Source: a virus. From it: a stretch of DNA of 46,318 bases. A program made the position numbers and the translations under genes. Where the stretch lies: the IMG/VR virus record IMGVR_UViG_3300025120_000109, positions 1-46,318 of that record; one strand, given 5' to 3'. A model generated the notes under the pieces. That model searched no databases. It saw nothing but the letters and a program-made list of their open reading frames with translations, and had not been told where the DNA came from. Shown one piece after another: positions 6,762 to 14,977 of this stretch (the stretch's first letter is position 1; every line of letters begins with the position of its first letter).

Positions 6762-8405
6762 CTATTTTACTCCTATCACGCACTCTGTGAGTGCTGTTTC
6801 TTCGTTATATTTATGCTTAATTAATCTGCCTAGCGTGTTAAAGGCTGTGCATTCATCTAGCGTGGCCACCCTTGCTTCACCATTTCCTGCTGAAACAACA
6901 CGATCCCCCGCTTGCCCTGAGCCTTGCAGTTTAACCATGACACGTCCTTTTAGGGCCACCATTGGGTGTGTGTCGTTGTTGCCTGCCTGTGCATTCATTA
7001 AAAATGCTGGTGAATCAGATATCACTCCGAACACAGCATTGGACAGTGCATCCATGCATTTCGTAATCTCTGCTGTACCGCCTAGTATCACTACTTCACC
7101 AACAGCAATTGGTGAGTCTGCTTCGTATCTTTCTGCCAAGTCAGCATATTGGGCCGATGTTGAAGTTGCATGAACTACGTTTGCCCTCAGATCAACCAGT
7201 GTTGGTGCTGACATTTCTGTACCACCAGCATCAGTAGATTTGAATGCTGTCCAGGCACCGCCTGCATTTCCAAATATTGTTGTTCCATCATCAGCGAATG
7301 TTTCATCCCACACCCAGAACAAATCCTGTTCCGTCACAGTCGAAGCATTACCTCTGTTTATTTTAAGTCCTGAATAACTAGGCATTCCCGAGTTTGATGA
7401 TATATTTCTGTTTAATTCTATAATATTGTCTTCAACAGTCAAAGTAGAAGTATTGCTTGTGACTGTGTCGCCGTCAATTGTCAAGTTTCCAGAAATTCTT
7501 AAATCTTTTGCTATCGTCACATTGGCCGTTGCACCATCCATTGTCAACACAGTAGTTGTTACACCACCATCTTTTACTGTGAATGCTATATCTCCATCTG
7601 ATGTCACGTTTGCAATAGTAAAGTTGTCACCAGACATTGACATTGTTATGTCGTTACCTGCACCAATTTTAAGACCAGTATCGTTTTGGATTGCCAAAGA
7701 TCCGGATGTTGTATCATTGCCGTCTGATTTCAAGAAAGTAGATGCCGCGGCACCGCCTAATGCATCAGAGTCTGTTGAAGTACCTCTGAATTTTACTGAG
7801 GATACTGAGCTTGATAATTGGATACCTTGTGCTACTGCTGAGAAACCTGCGGCAACGAGTGCCACTGCATTTGTTTCTGAGCTACTGGGTGTGAATGCTA
7901 GATTAGAAATAACCCCAACCACAACGTCTTGTGTCACCAATTTCAATATTGATCTGTTTACGCCGGAGTTGTCTAAAACTGTTTCTGGTAAAATTTGTGT
8001 CACTCCCGAACCTGCAATGGTTGTTGGTCCAATTAGTGACCATGCCGTGCCTGTGTAAACGTACAATTGGGTATTGGTTGTATCAAACCACATATCTCCC
8101 TGCACCGCATTTGTTGGTGAAGTTGTTGAGTTAGTAGTTGATCCAACAGGTTTAAATTTTGATCCTGTGTATACGTTCAATTGCTTATTGGTCTGATCGT
8201 ACCATAACTGGCCTGTGATCTTGTTTGCTGGTGCTGAAGTGTTATTGAAATTCTCTAGAACCTTTACAAAGTTTTCATTAAGTTTCTCGCCAAACCCAGC
8301 ATACCCTTTACCAAATAGTGTAAGGTCCGTTGTAGCAGTGTCGATTGTGCCATCTGCTAGTGTGACTAGTAGGGTACCGAATGTGTTGTTAATTTTGTAT
8401 GCCAT
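6762..8405 (-). CDS. tail fibre-like protein, paralogue of the gene at 21036-22253
   Basis: A 547-residue fibre-like protein. Residues 1-130 match the N-terminus of the gene at 21036-22253 in pattern: MAY start, GKGYAGFGE, ENF, LLENF or VLENF, then two repeats of a QLWYD/TGT motif, probably the part that attaches to the virion. The middle is repetitive beta structure (DGxTTTVLTMDG-type repeats). The C-terminus, from about residue 418 (ADLAERYEADSPIAVGEVV), is the beta-rich end common in marine phage fibres. The ATG lies 7 nt after a CATAAATA motif with no Shine-Dalgarno site. It follows the accessory block directly. Host receptor binding is the likely job. Confidence 0.75.
   Translation of the reverse strand: MAYKINNTFGTLLVTLADGTIDTATTDLTLFGKGYAGFGEKLNENFVKVLENFNNTSAPANKITGQLWYDQTNKQLNVYTGSKFKPVGSTTNSTTSPTNAVQGDMWFDTTNTQLYVYTGTAWSLIGPTTIAGSGVTQILPETVLDNSGVNRSILKLVTQDVVVGVISNLAFTPSSSETNAVALVAAGFSAVAQGIQLSSSVSSVKFRGTSTDSDALGGAAASTFLKSDGNDTTSGSLAIQNDTGLKIGAGNDITMSMSGDNFTIANVTSDGDIAFTVKDGGVTTTVLTMDGATANVTIAKDLRISGNLTIDGDTVTSNTSTLTVEDNIIELNRNISSNSGMPSYSGLKINRGNASTVTEQDLFWVWDETFADDGTTIFGNAGGAWTAFKSTDAGGTEMSAPTLVDLRANVVHATSTSAQYADLAERYEADSPIAVGEVVILGGTAEITKCMDALSNAVFGVISDSPAFLMNAQAGNNDTHPMVALKGRVMVKLQGSGQAGDRVVSAGNGEARVATLDECTAFNTLGRLIKHKYNEETALTECVIGVK
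6808..6815 (-). promoter_or_regulatory. possible late promoter CATAAATA
   Basis: CATAAATA on the minus strand inside the end of the fibre gene, about 50 bp upstream of the structural gene at 6757. It fits the NATAAATA late box of T4-like marine phages, but it encodes residues of the fibre and may be chance. Confidence 0.35.
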
Positions 8406-8412
8406 GTACGGA

Positions 8413-8420
8413 TATTTATG
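8413..8420 (-). promoter_or_regulatory. late promoter motif CATAAATA upstream of the fibre gene
   Basis: CATAAATA followed by TCC on the minus strand, 7 nt before the ATG at 8405, in the 50-bp gap after the methyltransferase gene. Nine bases (CATAAATATCC minus strand context) are shared with the motif upstream of gp6 at 39118-39125. With T4 late spacing, transcription would begin about 2 nt before the ATG. Confidence 0.6.
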
Positions 8421-8455
8421 CTTTTATTAAATGCTTTACAACCAGCAATTTGACG

Positions 8456-9049
8456 CTATATTACGAGACATCTCTGTATTCCTAAGTAATCATCATTTCC
8501 AAATGATGTCCTACATGATCTCGCTTTCAATTTCTGTGCTATGTAATCATCATCAAAAAATGTCCAAAGCAAATTGCCAAATTCCAAATAAAACATTAGG
8601 TTGTTGTTTATGTCTTCCCATTGACTTTTAGGTATGTTACGGAAATCGCATATTGTTTCATAGGCAAACTTATCTTTGTTTGAATAATATGACAGATAGA
8701 GATTGTTACAGTGTTTTTTAAGCGTACTGACCGTTTGCACAATATCATCAAGTCTCATGTGTGTTAGTACGGAATAAGAAATACATATATCATATGTAGA
8801 TGTTAATTTTAATTTATCGGTACCGTTTATGTTGTACATTGTGTTGAATGCGTCGCAGTGAATCCAAGAATGTTGTGGCCATTTCTTCTTATTTTCATTT
8901 ATGCAATCTGCTCTAACATCTACTCCGGTATAGTTGTCATGTGGTTTATAGTGTAAAAAACTTCCTGATCCACAACCATAATCTAAAACTTTTTTGTCTT
9001 CGAATGATGTATATTGTTCGAAGTAACTTCTCGTATTGTGTTTGATCAT
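8456..9049 (-). CDS. class I SAM-dependent methyltransferase
   Basis: A 197-residue class I methyltransferase. Motif I is VLDYGCGSGSF (residues 21-31), the acidic residue ending strand 2 is D44 (TGVDV), and YDICISYSVLTHM is the motif IV region. These bind S-adenosylmethionine; the methyl acceptor is not evident. It is the last gene of the accessory block, starting with an ATGA overlap of the 2OG oxygenase gene upstream. It is small, with no added substrate domain. Sugar, lipid or small-molecule methylation would fit the neighbours. DNA methylation is unlikely as there is no DPPY or PC motif. Confidence 0.8.
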   Translation of the reverse strand: MIKHNTRSYFEQYTSFEDKKVLDYGCGSGSFLHYKPHDNYTGVDVRADCINENKKKWPQHSWIHCDAFNTMYNINGTDKLKLTSTYDICISYSVLTHMRLDDIVQTVSTLKKHCNNLYLSYYSNKDKFAYETICDFRNIPKSQWEDINNNLMFYLEFGNLLWTFFDDDYIAQKLKARSCRTSFGNDDYLGIQRCLVI

Positions 9050-9933
9050 AATTTTATTAAAGGACGTGTGTATCTACTAAAAGGGGTGTCGTACCCCTCC
9101 AACCTATTGCTGTACGATTCGTCCCTCTTCATTAGATGTAATGTTAATCCAATTTTAAAGCCACTATTTTGTTTTCTATAATCGCCGGGGGCATGTAATA
9201 CACTTGCATCATGTATTATAGCACATCTCGGCTTCCACGGCAATATTTTTTCTATGGTCAGGCCTTCGTATATGCTCATCGGTATGTGTTCTGGCATTAT
9301 CTTTTTTAGTACCTCATGATCTTTCCTACTGTAATCTATTTTTTCTACACCATATTCCTCGTAAGATTGATGCCTTATCACATTGGCATAGTTGGCAAAA
9401 CTTCCGATGTCCCTGCCTCTCATGAAGTGGGTAGCCCTTCCTCTGTAACGCTGATTGAAAGTTATGTAATCTGTTTCATCTATATTGGGTAACTCAATAG
9501 GAATTATTATATCCTTGTATGGTCTGTATCCAGTTAAATGGGTTACAGCGTCTGTGTGCAGTCCGTATGGTTTCACTGATTTGAAAAACTGATCTCCCAC
9601 ACTCATTGGATCATCTTGTGCCACGTCGCTGTAAAATATTACATCGTTACCAAAATGTTCATAAATTTTTGGCCGGACAATGTTTGAGATTGCAGGGACC
9701 AACATAGGAAAGGTAATGTGCAACACGTGTCCATTAATATTGTATCCTATCTTATCAAAATTTTCATTGAACCAATACTGTAAACTGGCACACTCAACAC
9801 CGTTGATAAAGTTTTCTACGACATAAGAGTCATCATACTGATCCTTAAAGAATTTTGTATTAGGATCATGAATAATGTCCATTTTTTTCAACTCTTCTTG
9901 TGTAAAAGGCCTATCTGTTTTGTAATTGGGCAT
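9046..9933 (-). CDS. 2OG-Fe(II) oxygenase-like protein (paralogue 1)
   Basis: A 295-residue protein with the iron-binding pattern of 2-oxoglutarate/Fe(II) oxygenases: H126-T-D128 (GLHTDAVTH), a distal H247 (VLHAPGDY), and a basic residue 13 positions later (K260 in SGFKIGL) that would bind 2-oxoglutarate. It is closely related to the gene at 10359-11249, with shared segments such as HTDA(I/V)TH, THF and GLT(V/I)E. AGGAG lies 7 nt before the ATG. Known members hydroxylate amino acids, lipids or small molecules; phytanoyl-CoA dioxygenase-like proteins are the closest in style. Substrate unknown. Confidence 0.7.
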   Translation of the reverse strand: MPNYKTDRPFTQEELKKMDIIHDPNTKFFKDQYDDSYVVENFINGVECASLQYWFNENFDKIGYNINGHVLHITFPMLVPAISNIVRPKIYEHFGNDVIFYSDVAQDDPMSVGDQFFKSVKPYGLHTDAVTHLTGYRPYKDIIIPIELPNIDETDYITFNQRYRGRATHFMRGRDIGSFANYANVIRHQSYEEYGVEKIDYSRKDHEVLKKIMPEHIPMSIYEGLTIEKILPWKPRCAIIHDASVLHAPGDYRKQNSGFKIGLTLHLMKRDESYSNRLEGYDTPFSRYTRPLIKL

Positions 9934-10390
9934 TTATCCACTCCTGTTGCTCTTTGTTAATTCTAAAAAATTGTATTGTAAGAGATATTCTTTTGGAAAT
10001 TACTTCTCTTATGGCATGGTATTTTTTTGTATCAAGCAGGCACCATTCTCCAGGAACTTGTTTGTAAGTATCTATCAATTCTTTTTCTTCGTTATACAAT
10101 CCTAGATGTGCATCCTTACCACCAGTATTCAACATATAATTTATTGCATACACTCTGCTGACATCTTTATGCACAACTCCATCGACACCGGAATCCATAA
10201 TTTGAGCCATTATCTTAACATCGTCATTAAAAAAATTTGCAGGAAATAAAGCCTTAACTTTTTCTTTAATTTTTTTCTTCACGTGATACGAATAATAACC
10301 GGACTTTTTTGTTGACCTAAATCCTGGATATTCTACATGATAGAAATCATCCGGCAGGTTAATTTTTGGTAACTTCAGTGTTCTGATCAT
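9911..10390 (-). CDS. 2OG-Fe(II) oxygenase, small
   Basis: A 159-residue 2OG-Fe(II) oxygenase with a complete motif set: H74-K-D76 (VVHKDVSR), distal H125 and R134 (KYHAIREVISKRISLTIQF). I start it at the ATG at 10390, which has AAGGA about 10 nt upstream; a start ten codons earlier would overlap the upstream gene more deeply and has no ribosome site. It lies between the two larger paralogous oxygenases and overlaps both (32 nt and 23 nt). The size suits a minimal double-stranded beta helix. It resembles the small prolyl-hydroxylase-like proteins common in marine T4-like phages. The substrate is not known. Confidence 0.75.
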   Translation of the reverse strand: MIRTLKLPKINLPDDFYHVEYPGFRSTKKSGYYSYHVKKKIKEKVKALFPANFFNDDVKIMAQIMDSGVDGVVHKDVSRVYAINYMLNTGGKDAHLGLYNEEKELIDTYKQVPGEWCLLDTKKYHAIREVISKRISLTIQFFRINKEQQEWINAQLQNR

Positions 10391-11249
10391 TATAGTATGT
10401 CCTTGCATTGCAGGCCTCAAAATTAATATTGCTGAATACTGTGTTTGGTCTCCAATCTTTTACTTCCTTAAACATTCGTATTGATATGTTTAATTTCTTA
10501 CTTGCTCCGTGCAAATTATAATTTGATGGTCCGTGTATGACAGAAGAATCCTTTATGATTGCGTTCCCTGGAATGTTCTCCTGAGTGCTTTCAACAGTGA
10601 GGCCTTCAAAATATGACTTTAGGAAACGTGGTCCTATGTGTTTTTCTAAAAAATCATGATCTATTTCGTTGCCGTTTAGATATTTTATTCCCGGTACATT
10701 ATAACTGTCACGTAATACATTTGAATATACATTAGTCGCTTTCTCTACTGCTCCTTTTCTAAAATGTGTCCCCCGCATGTAGCAACGTTGGTCCATTGCG
10801 TATGTGTAAGTCTCTGCATCATTTTCTATCCAAAGAGGTAATATTATATCTTTTTGTGTAAGCCATCCAGGTATGTGTGTAATTGCATCTGTATGTGGTC
10901 CAAAAATTCTTGTTTGCTCACACATAAAATCAGCACTATGAGGATTCACATCATTATGTAATTCATCATACAGTTTATATTCTCCAAAGTATTTCTTTAT
11001 TCTTGGAAATACTATTTCGCAGACTTCTTTGGTGCCCTGCGTTTCACCTATCATAGTGTGAGAATTCATCCCAACAAATTGTAATTGTTTATTCTGTAAA
11101 TAAAACCCTTTCTCTGGTTTCTTTTTGTAGTACCAATCTATTATAAATTTTACTTCTTCTTGGCTGAGGAAATTCTCAATCTGGTATGTAGACTCTTCTG
11201 GAAATATGCCTTCCCACAGTGTTTCTTTACTGTTATGAATTGTGTCCAA
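10359..11249 (-). CDS. 2OG-Fe(II) oxygenase-like protein (paralogue 2), TTG start
   Basis: A 296-residue paralogue of the gene at 9046-9933. Iron and co-substrate residues are H119-T-D121 (GPHTDAITH), H239 (VIHGPSNY) and a basic residue near K252. I start it at the TTG at 11249: a perfect AGGAGG lies 6 nt upstream, and the following DTIHNS aligns with MDIIHDP in the paralogue. An ATG nine codons earlier (11276) lacks a ribosome site. It overlaps the upstream oxygenase gene by 17 nt. Two such copies separated by a third, different oxygenase suggest a local duplication. Reaction and substrate are unknown. Confidence 0.7.
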   Translation of the reverse strand: MDTIHNSKETLWEGIFPEESTYQIENFLSQEEVKFIIDWYYKKKPEKGFYLQNKQLQFVGMNSHTMIGETQGTKEVCEIVFPRIKKYFGEYKLYDELHNDVNPHSADFMCEQTRIFGPHTDAITHIPGWLTQKDIILPLWIENDAETYTYAMDQRCYMRGTHFRKGAVEKATNVYSNVLRDSYNVPGIKYLNGNEIDHDFLEKHIGPRFLKSYFEGLTVESTQENIPGNAIIKDSSVIHGPSNYNLHGASKKLNISIRMFKEVKDWRPNTVFSNINFEACNARTYYNDQNTEVTKN

Positions 11250-11718
11250 TTTTAACCTCCTCAAAATATGTATCATGTATTCCCATGTGGAAAACTATTC
11301 TCTCCTCGGTCGGAGGCCTAACGCCATGTGGCACCTGAGTGTTTATTATGGTCATGTTATGGTATAAAACTTCTGTGCCGTCATCAAAATACAGTTTACC
11401 TGTCATTTTAGTCAGAGGTATCACAACAGATATCTTGCTCATGGTATCTTTATGCAATGGAAGATTGCCGCCGGGCAACACTTTGAAAAAATTACATCGC
11501 CATTCTTTTGGCCGTATGCCCATGTAATTCCATATGTTTTTGATTTGCCTCAATAAAGGTTTATCAAATTGTTTTATTACCTGTACGAAAAATTTGTTAT
11601 TCTCCCAACTCATGTACTCCTTGTAGAGTGCATTGCTGTCTTCCCAAAGATCTGGTTTTATGTAACTACGGAAAAAAGCAGGATCTGTTTTGTAGTCTGT
11701 TTCAATATAATTAGGCAT
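11233..11718 (-). CDS. 2OG-Fe(II) oxygenase-like / Asp-Arg hydroxylase-like protein
   Basis: A 161-residue oxygenase with H89-K-D91 (LPLHKDTMSKISVVIPL), distal H131 (VPHGVRPP) and R140, the standard Fe(II) and 2-oxoglutarate binding set. The short length and the beta pattern after the HxD resemble the aspartyl/asparaginyl beta-hydroxylase group. GGAG lies 7 nt before the ATG, and it overlaps the SGNH-hydrolase gene upstream by 8 nt. It starts MPNY, as does the oxygenase at 9933, perhaps by chance. It may hydroxylate a peptide or an amino acid; the sequence does not say which. Confidence 0.75.
   Translation of the reverse strand: MPNYIETDYKTDPAFFRSYIKPDLWEDSNALYKEYMSWENNKFFVQVIKQFDKPLLRQIKNIWNYMGIRPKEWRCNFFKVLPGGNLPLHKDTMSKISVVIPLTKMTGKLYFDDGTEVLYHNMTIINTQVPHGVRPPTEERIVFHMGIHDTYFEEVKIGHNS
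11256..11261 (-). promoter_or_regulatory. Shine-Dalgarno AGGAGG deciding the TTG start at 11249
   Basis: A perfect AGGAGG on the minus strand with a 6-nt spacer (TTAAAA) to TTG. It lies inside the region that would be coding if the ATG at 11276 were used, which argues for the TTG. Confidence 0.65.
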
Positions 11719-12499
11719 CTATGTTCTCCCACTGATGCACTACTTTGGCATCAGACATCCAGTCATTCTTTTTCTGTTCATTGCTTTTCCAATTTTTTAA
11801 TTCGCCGAACATTGGCATAGGAACCTCAATATCGCTCTTAAACATAATATCCTTTACCCATTTGTAATGTGCGTAAGGCAACGGATGGAGGTGAGTGTCT
11901 GACGTATTATTTTTCTCATGAAAATGTTCAGGATATAGATCTTCTGCAAAATCACGTAGGCCAGAACTATCTTTGTATAGTTTGAATTTGTTCCAATCAA
12001 TTTGTTTAGAAATTGCAATGTGTGGCCTTGTATCGATTGACGGCAAGGTACGTGAATCATAAATCATCATGGTGTAATCAATGTTGTGTTTATTTAAAAA
12101 TAACTGTGTGTACAATATATTTTCCAAAGTTTTAATACTATCTATTTTGATACTTTGCTCCTTGTGTGAATCTTTATTGTATGTCACTGTCCATTCAAAA
12201 TCATGATCCCACATCGACCATGTTTCCTTGGTATTTGCAATTTCTTGTTTCGAATCTATCATTATATCATGTCTGTGCGGTGCTCCCCACATCACATAGA
12301 CATGGTCTATGTCCTTTAACTTGCATACTGATTTGACTATATCTCTTGCTATGTTTTCGTTGCTGATTCCAGGCTTTCCTAGATCGATATATTGTTTCAT
12401 AGACACAGTTTTATCTTGTTCGTATAGATGTAAAAAATCTGGCCATGTGGGCCATTTGTATCTTGCAGAACAGTGTCCGTGTGTGATTATTTTTTTCAT
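11711..12499 (-). CDS. SGNH/GDSL-type hydrolase-like protein
   Basis: A 262-residue protein that looks like the SGNH hydrolases of marine phages. A Ser candidate nucleophile follows the first strand (GHCSA, S11), a block with WGAPHRHD near residue 71 is in the position of the conserved Asn/Trp block, and a Dxx(x)H pair lies near the C-terminus (D201, H205 in SDTHLHP). Such enzymes hydrolyse esters such as acetyl groups on glycans or lipids. The ATG overlaps the methyltransferase stop as ATGA within a run of nine A residues, and no Shine-Dalgarno sequence is visible. The canonical GDS motif is altered to GHCS, so activity is uncertain. Confidence 0.55.
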   Translation of the reverse strand: MKKIITHGHCSARYKWPTWPDFLHLYEQDKTVSMKQYIDLGKPGISNENIARDIVKSVCKLKDIDHVYVMWGAPHRHDIMIDSKQEIANTKETWSMWDHDFEWTVTYNKDSHKEQSIKIDSIKTLENILYTQLFLNKHNIDYTMMIYDSRTLPSIDTRPHIAISKQIDWNKFKLYKDSSGLRDFAEDLYPEHFHEKNNTSDTHLHPLPYAHYKWVKDIMFKSDIEVPMPMFGELKNWKSNEQKKNDWMSDAKVVHQWENIDA

Positions 12500-13089
12500 T
12501 TTTTTTTGAACACCAAATAGTTAAATTTTGGAAGTATGTTAGGATGTTTATAGAAATAATCCATGTCCTCCGGATTGTAATAATCAGAAATTTCCCTTAC
12601 ATCTGCTGTTAATTTTTTGTCAAGCATCAAACCATACTGTGCGAACAATAGTATCCAATACTCTCTGTCTTGTGTGTTGACATGATGATGCCCGGGTGTG
12701 CCCTCCGGAGGAGTATGCAGTATTATCATCTTACCTAACGTAAAATCGGGCATGTAATTGTCAATGAATCGTTCGTCAATGTGTTCACAAAAATCAGTTG
12801 AGACTACAACATCAATTTCTTTTTTAAAATTTGATGGTCCTAATGTGTAGTCATGGCAAAACAAACTCTGTTTAACACTGTCGTCTGCATATAGGTTCAC
12901 AGCTTCGGTATCTCCGTCTATGCCATACGCCTCCGTGCCTTTACTAATTAAATATTTTACAACATCACCATTGGCGCACCCTATATCCAAAACACGTTTG
13001 CCAATACAAAATTTATCTAGAACTGGAACATCAATACCGCTAAAATTATTTGTTTTTGTCCTTCCCAAATGTGTTGCAACACTAGACAT
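12496..13089 (-). CDS. class I SAM-dependent methyltransferase
   Basis: A 197-residue methyltransferase. Motif I is VLDIGCANGDVVKYL (residues 33-47), the strand 2 acidic residue is D58 (YGIDGD), and DVVVSTDFCEHI is the motif IV region; the EHI ending is typical of UbiE/Methyltransf_11-like enzymes acting on small molecules or lipids. AGGAGG lies 6 nt before the ATG. It overlaps the upstream 2OG oxygenase gene by 8 nt and the hydrolase gene downstream by 4 nt. It resembles the enzyme at 8456-9049 in size but the sequences differ. The substrate is unknown. Confidence 0.8.
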   Translation of the reverse strand: MSSVATHLGRTKTNNFSGIDVPVLDKFCIGKRVLDIGCANGDVVKYLISKGTEAYGIDGDTEAVNLYADDSVKQSLFCHDYTLGPSNFKKEIDVVVSTDFCEHIDERFIDNYMPDFTLGKMIILHTPPEGTPGHHHVNTQDREYWILLFAQYGLMLDKKLTADVREISDYYNPEDMDYFYKHPNILPKFNYLVFKKK

Positions 13090-13885
13090 TTAAATCCTCC
13101 TGTGTAAGGAATGATATTATAATGTGTGCCCTAGTCGTTGAACCTTTGTTCCAAGCACTGTGTTTCAATCCCTGATTTAGAAACCAACATTCTCCAGGAA
13201 GCATTTTTTGTTCATGCTTGATTCCATTTCTATCTATAACATGGAAACCACAATCATCATTTGTGGTTAAAGGTATGTGATACCTTACAGAGTAGTCTGT
13301 GTTGTAGTCTATGTGATCACCAATGTATGCACCCGGATCCATTACAGCAATCCTGGCCCGTGTGTGTTCTGCTTTGAAACTGTTAAGCACTTCCTCTATG
13401 TACGTGCCTTTTACCCAATCCTTAACTTTGTTGTAGTGTCTTTCATCTAATCTACGTTTAGGAATTTTCTTGTCATACACACGATCCTCCATATCTGCAT
13501 TGTATTCTGTTAGTGCTATCTGTTTGTATGGAGATCCGTTGACCTCGTACTTTCCTGTTTTATCTTTTATAATGTAGTTCTCATAAGGCTTCACATAATT
13601 CCTGTAATCCCAAGCCATTCTCTTTCCACCTAGTCCTTTACTCAATTCAGATTCAGCAACATCATTATTTTGTAGAAATTCGTATGCGTCTTCTATACTG
13701 GTAAATTTCAATCCAAATGCTTTTTGTAATTTTGCGGTCTTTCCACCAACAAGAGCTCCGTATCCTTCTTTGACCTTGAGATCATCTTCCTGTATAGGCA
13801 TCTGCCTTACTATCTCATTAATGCGTTCCACATCAAATGTGTAGGGTAATTTTTTGAATGCAGGTAACTGATCTCTCTTTAACAT
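13082..13885 (-). CDS. 2OG-Fe(II) oxygenase, Asp/Asn beta-hydroxylase-like
   Basis: A 267-residue protein whose C-terminal 100 residues are a textbook 2OG-Fe(II) oxygenase: H191-I-D193 (GDHIDYNTDYSVRYHIPL), H242 (GLKHSAWNKG) and R252, with GECWFLNQG before the distal His. This matches the aspartyl/asparaginyl beta-hydroxylase family. The N-terminal 170 residues are a helical, charged extension I do not recognise; it may bind the substrate. I start it at the ATG at 13885, which overlaps the preceding stop by 7 nt; a GTG ten codons earlier is the alternative. A protein or peptide Asp/Asn target is plausible but unproven. Confidence 0.8.
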   Translation of the reverse strand: MLKRDQLPAFKKLPYTFDVERINEIVRQMPIQEDDLKVKEGYGALVGGKTAKLQKAFGLKFTSIEDAYEFLQNNDVAESELSKGLGGKRMAWDYRNYVKPYENYIIKDKTGKYEVNGSPYKQIALTEYNADMEDRVYDKKIPKRRLDERHYNKVKDWVKGTYIEEVLNSFKAEHTRARIAVMDPGAYIGDHIDYNTDYSVRYHIPLTTNDDCGFHVIDRNGIKHEQKMLPGECWFLNQGLKHSAWNKGSTTRAHIIISFLTQEDLNV

Positions 13886-14412
13886 AAGTCTGTCGATGCC
13901 TTGTATTGCCAGCACTCGTCAAAATTTGGATTGCATACAGCAATCTTTTCATCTTCCATGTGCCATTTTGTTCCTGTTCGTGTACTAACGTTTTCCATAA
14001 ATTTTTTCAAGTGCCTAGGAGATCTACATCTGCTTATGAATGCTTTTTCGAATCCTATTTTTTTTGCAATATCTAGTTGTTGCATTATCATTTCACAAAC
14101 ATGATCATCACCAATAATTTTAGATGTTCTACGCATTTCTTCAGATTCATAGTACCTGTTAAGTATTCTGCATTCTTTTTTTGCAAAGTATTCAGGACGA
14201 TGTATTATACTAGAAAAGCCAATTATATTATCGTCTCTTTCATAGATACTTATTGCTTCAAATCCGAACCAATCTAAGTCCTTGTAATTGTCAGATAATC
14301 TATCCGATTCACTGAATTCTATCTCGTTTAATTTTCTTAACACCTCTGGCCGTTCATGTGGCAAAAAAGTTGAAGAGGTTGCAGGTTTATGGCTGTCTAA
14401 AGGTTTCAACAT
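13879..14412 (-). CDS. possible GNAT-like acetyltransferase or related hypothetical protein
   Basis: A 177-residue protein. The central strand pair (AISIYERDDNIIGFSSIIHRP) and the later helix-strand (QQLDIAKKIGFEKAFISRC) follow the layout of GNAT acetyltransferases, but the acetyl-CoA binding Q/RxxGxG/A motif is not clear, so the call is weak. I start it at the ATG at 14412, with AAGGAG 10 nt upstream, rather than 25 codons earlier. It overlaps both neighbours and sits between two 2OG oxygenases. It may be a partner of either oxygenase. I cannot name a substrate. Confidence 0.4.
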   Translation of the reverse strand: MLKPLDSHKPATSSTFLPHERPEVLRKLNEIEFSESDRLSDNYKDLDWFGFEAISIYERDDNIIGFSSIIHRPEYFAKKECRILNRYYESEEMRRTSKIIGDDHVCEMIMQQLDIAKKIGFEKAFISRCRSPRHLKKFMENVSTRTGTKWHMEDEKIAVCNPNFDECWQYKASTDLC

Positions 14413-14977
14413 GATCCCAAAACTCCTTTTTCTTTTTGCCATGCACCAGTAGATGCACTCTCTCCTCATCTGAATTGTTCTCAACATAGTGTTCGTAGTG
14501 TATGTTTAACACCAACGGCATGCCTGGCACATAATTGACTTCTTTATCATTGAGCACAAACTTATTGCCCTGTGGATAACTCAAACATATGTTTAGTGGC
14601 TCAAGCCAATTCCTGTCAGGCACATCTATGTGTTTTGTAATAAATCCTTTTGGTTTGATAACAAGGAATCTTATGTCATCTATCCTTGCGTAAGGTAAAC
14701 TTTTAACCCATTCTATTGTCCGCGGACAGCGTTCGCCCACATCTGTTACCTGCGGTCTTTTTTTCCTTCTATCGTATTCCCAATGGCTGTTTGTCTTGTC
14801 AGAGTCAAATCCATAAAGTGTTACTGCACACCAATCTTTGTGTCCATCTTCTGGTCTATGTTCCACTAATCGGTCTTTGATCAATTCGTATTCTGTAAGC
14901 AGTTGTTTGACGGGCACATCGAACCCCATCTCAACATACTCAACATTACTGGATCTGTTAAATTCTTGCGTAATCAT
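14387..14977 (-). CDS. 2OG-Fe(II) oxygenase, Asp/Asn beta-hydroxylase-like
   Basis: A 196-residue protein of the aspartyl/asparaginyl beta-hydroxylase type: H116-I-D118 (ITKHIDVPDRN), a distal His in LNIHYEHYVEN (H160 or H163), and R173. The N-terminal half (DWCAVTLYGFDSD, and a ERCPRTIEWVKSLP segment) is typical of this family. The ATG at 14977 with AAGGA 7 nt upstream is preferred over one 11 codons earlier. It overlaps the desaturase gene by 20 nt. The sixth oxygenase of the block, it follows the desaturase in transcription. Substrate unknown. Confidence 0.75.
   Translation of the reverse strand: MITQEFNRSSNVEYVEMGFDVPVKQLLTEYELIKDRLVEHRPEDGHKDWCAVTLYGFDSDKTNSHWEYDRRKKRPQVTDVGERCPRTIEWVKSLPYARIDDIRFLVIKPKGFITKHIDVPDRNWLEPLNICLSYPQGNKFVLNDKEVNYVPGMPLVLNIHYEHYVENNSDEERVHLLVHGKKKKEFWDHVETFRQP

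Noticed and set aside
6631-7173. Plus-strand frame of 180 codons antisense to two structural genes
   Set aside because: It runs over the junction of two well-supported genes and has no recognisable protein features.
7426-8058. Plus-strand frame of 210 codons antisense to the fibre gene
   Set aside because: It mirrors the low-complexity Thr/Ser codons of the fibre on the other strand. No ribosome site, and the fibre frame has a clear paralogue.
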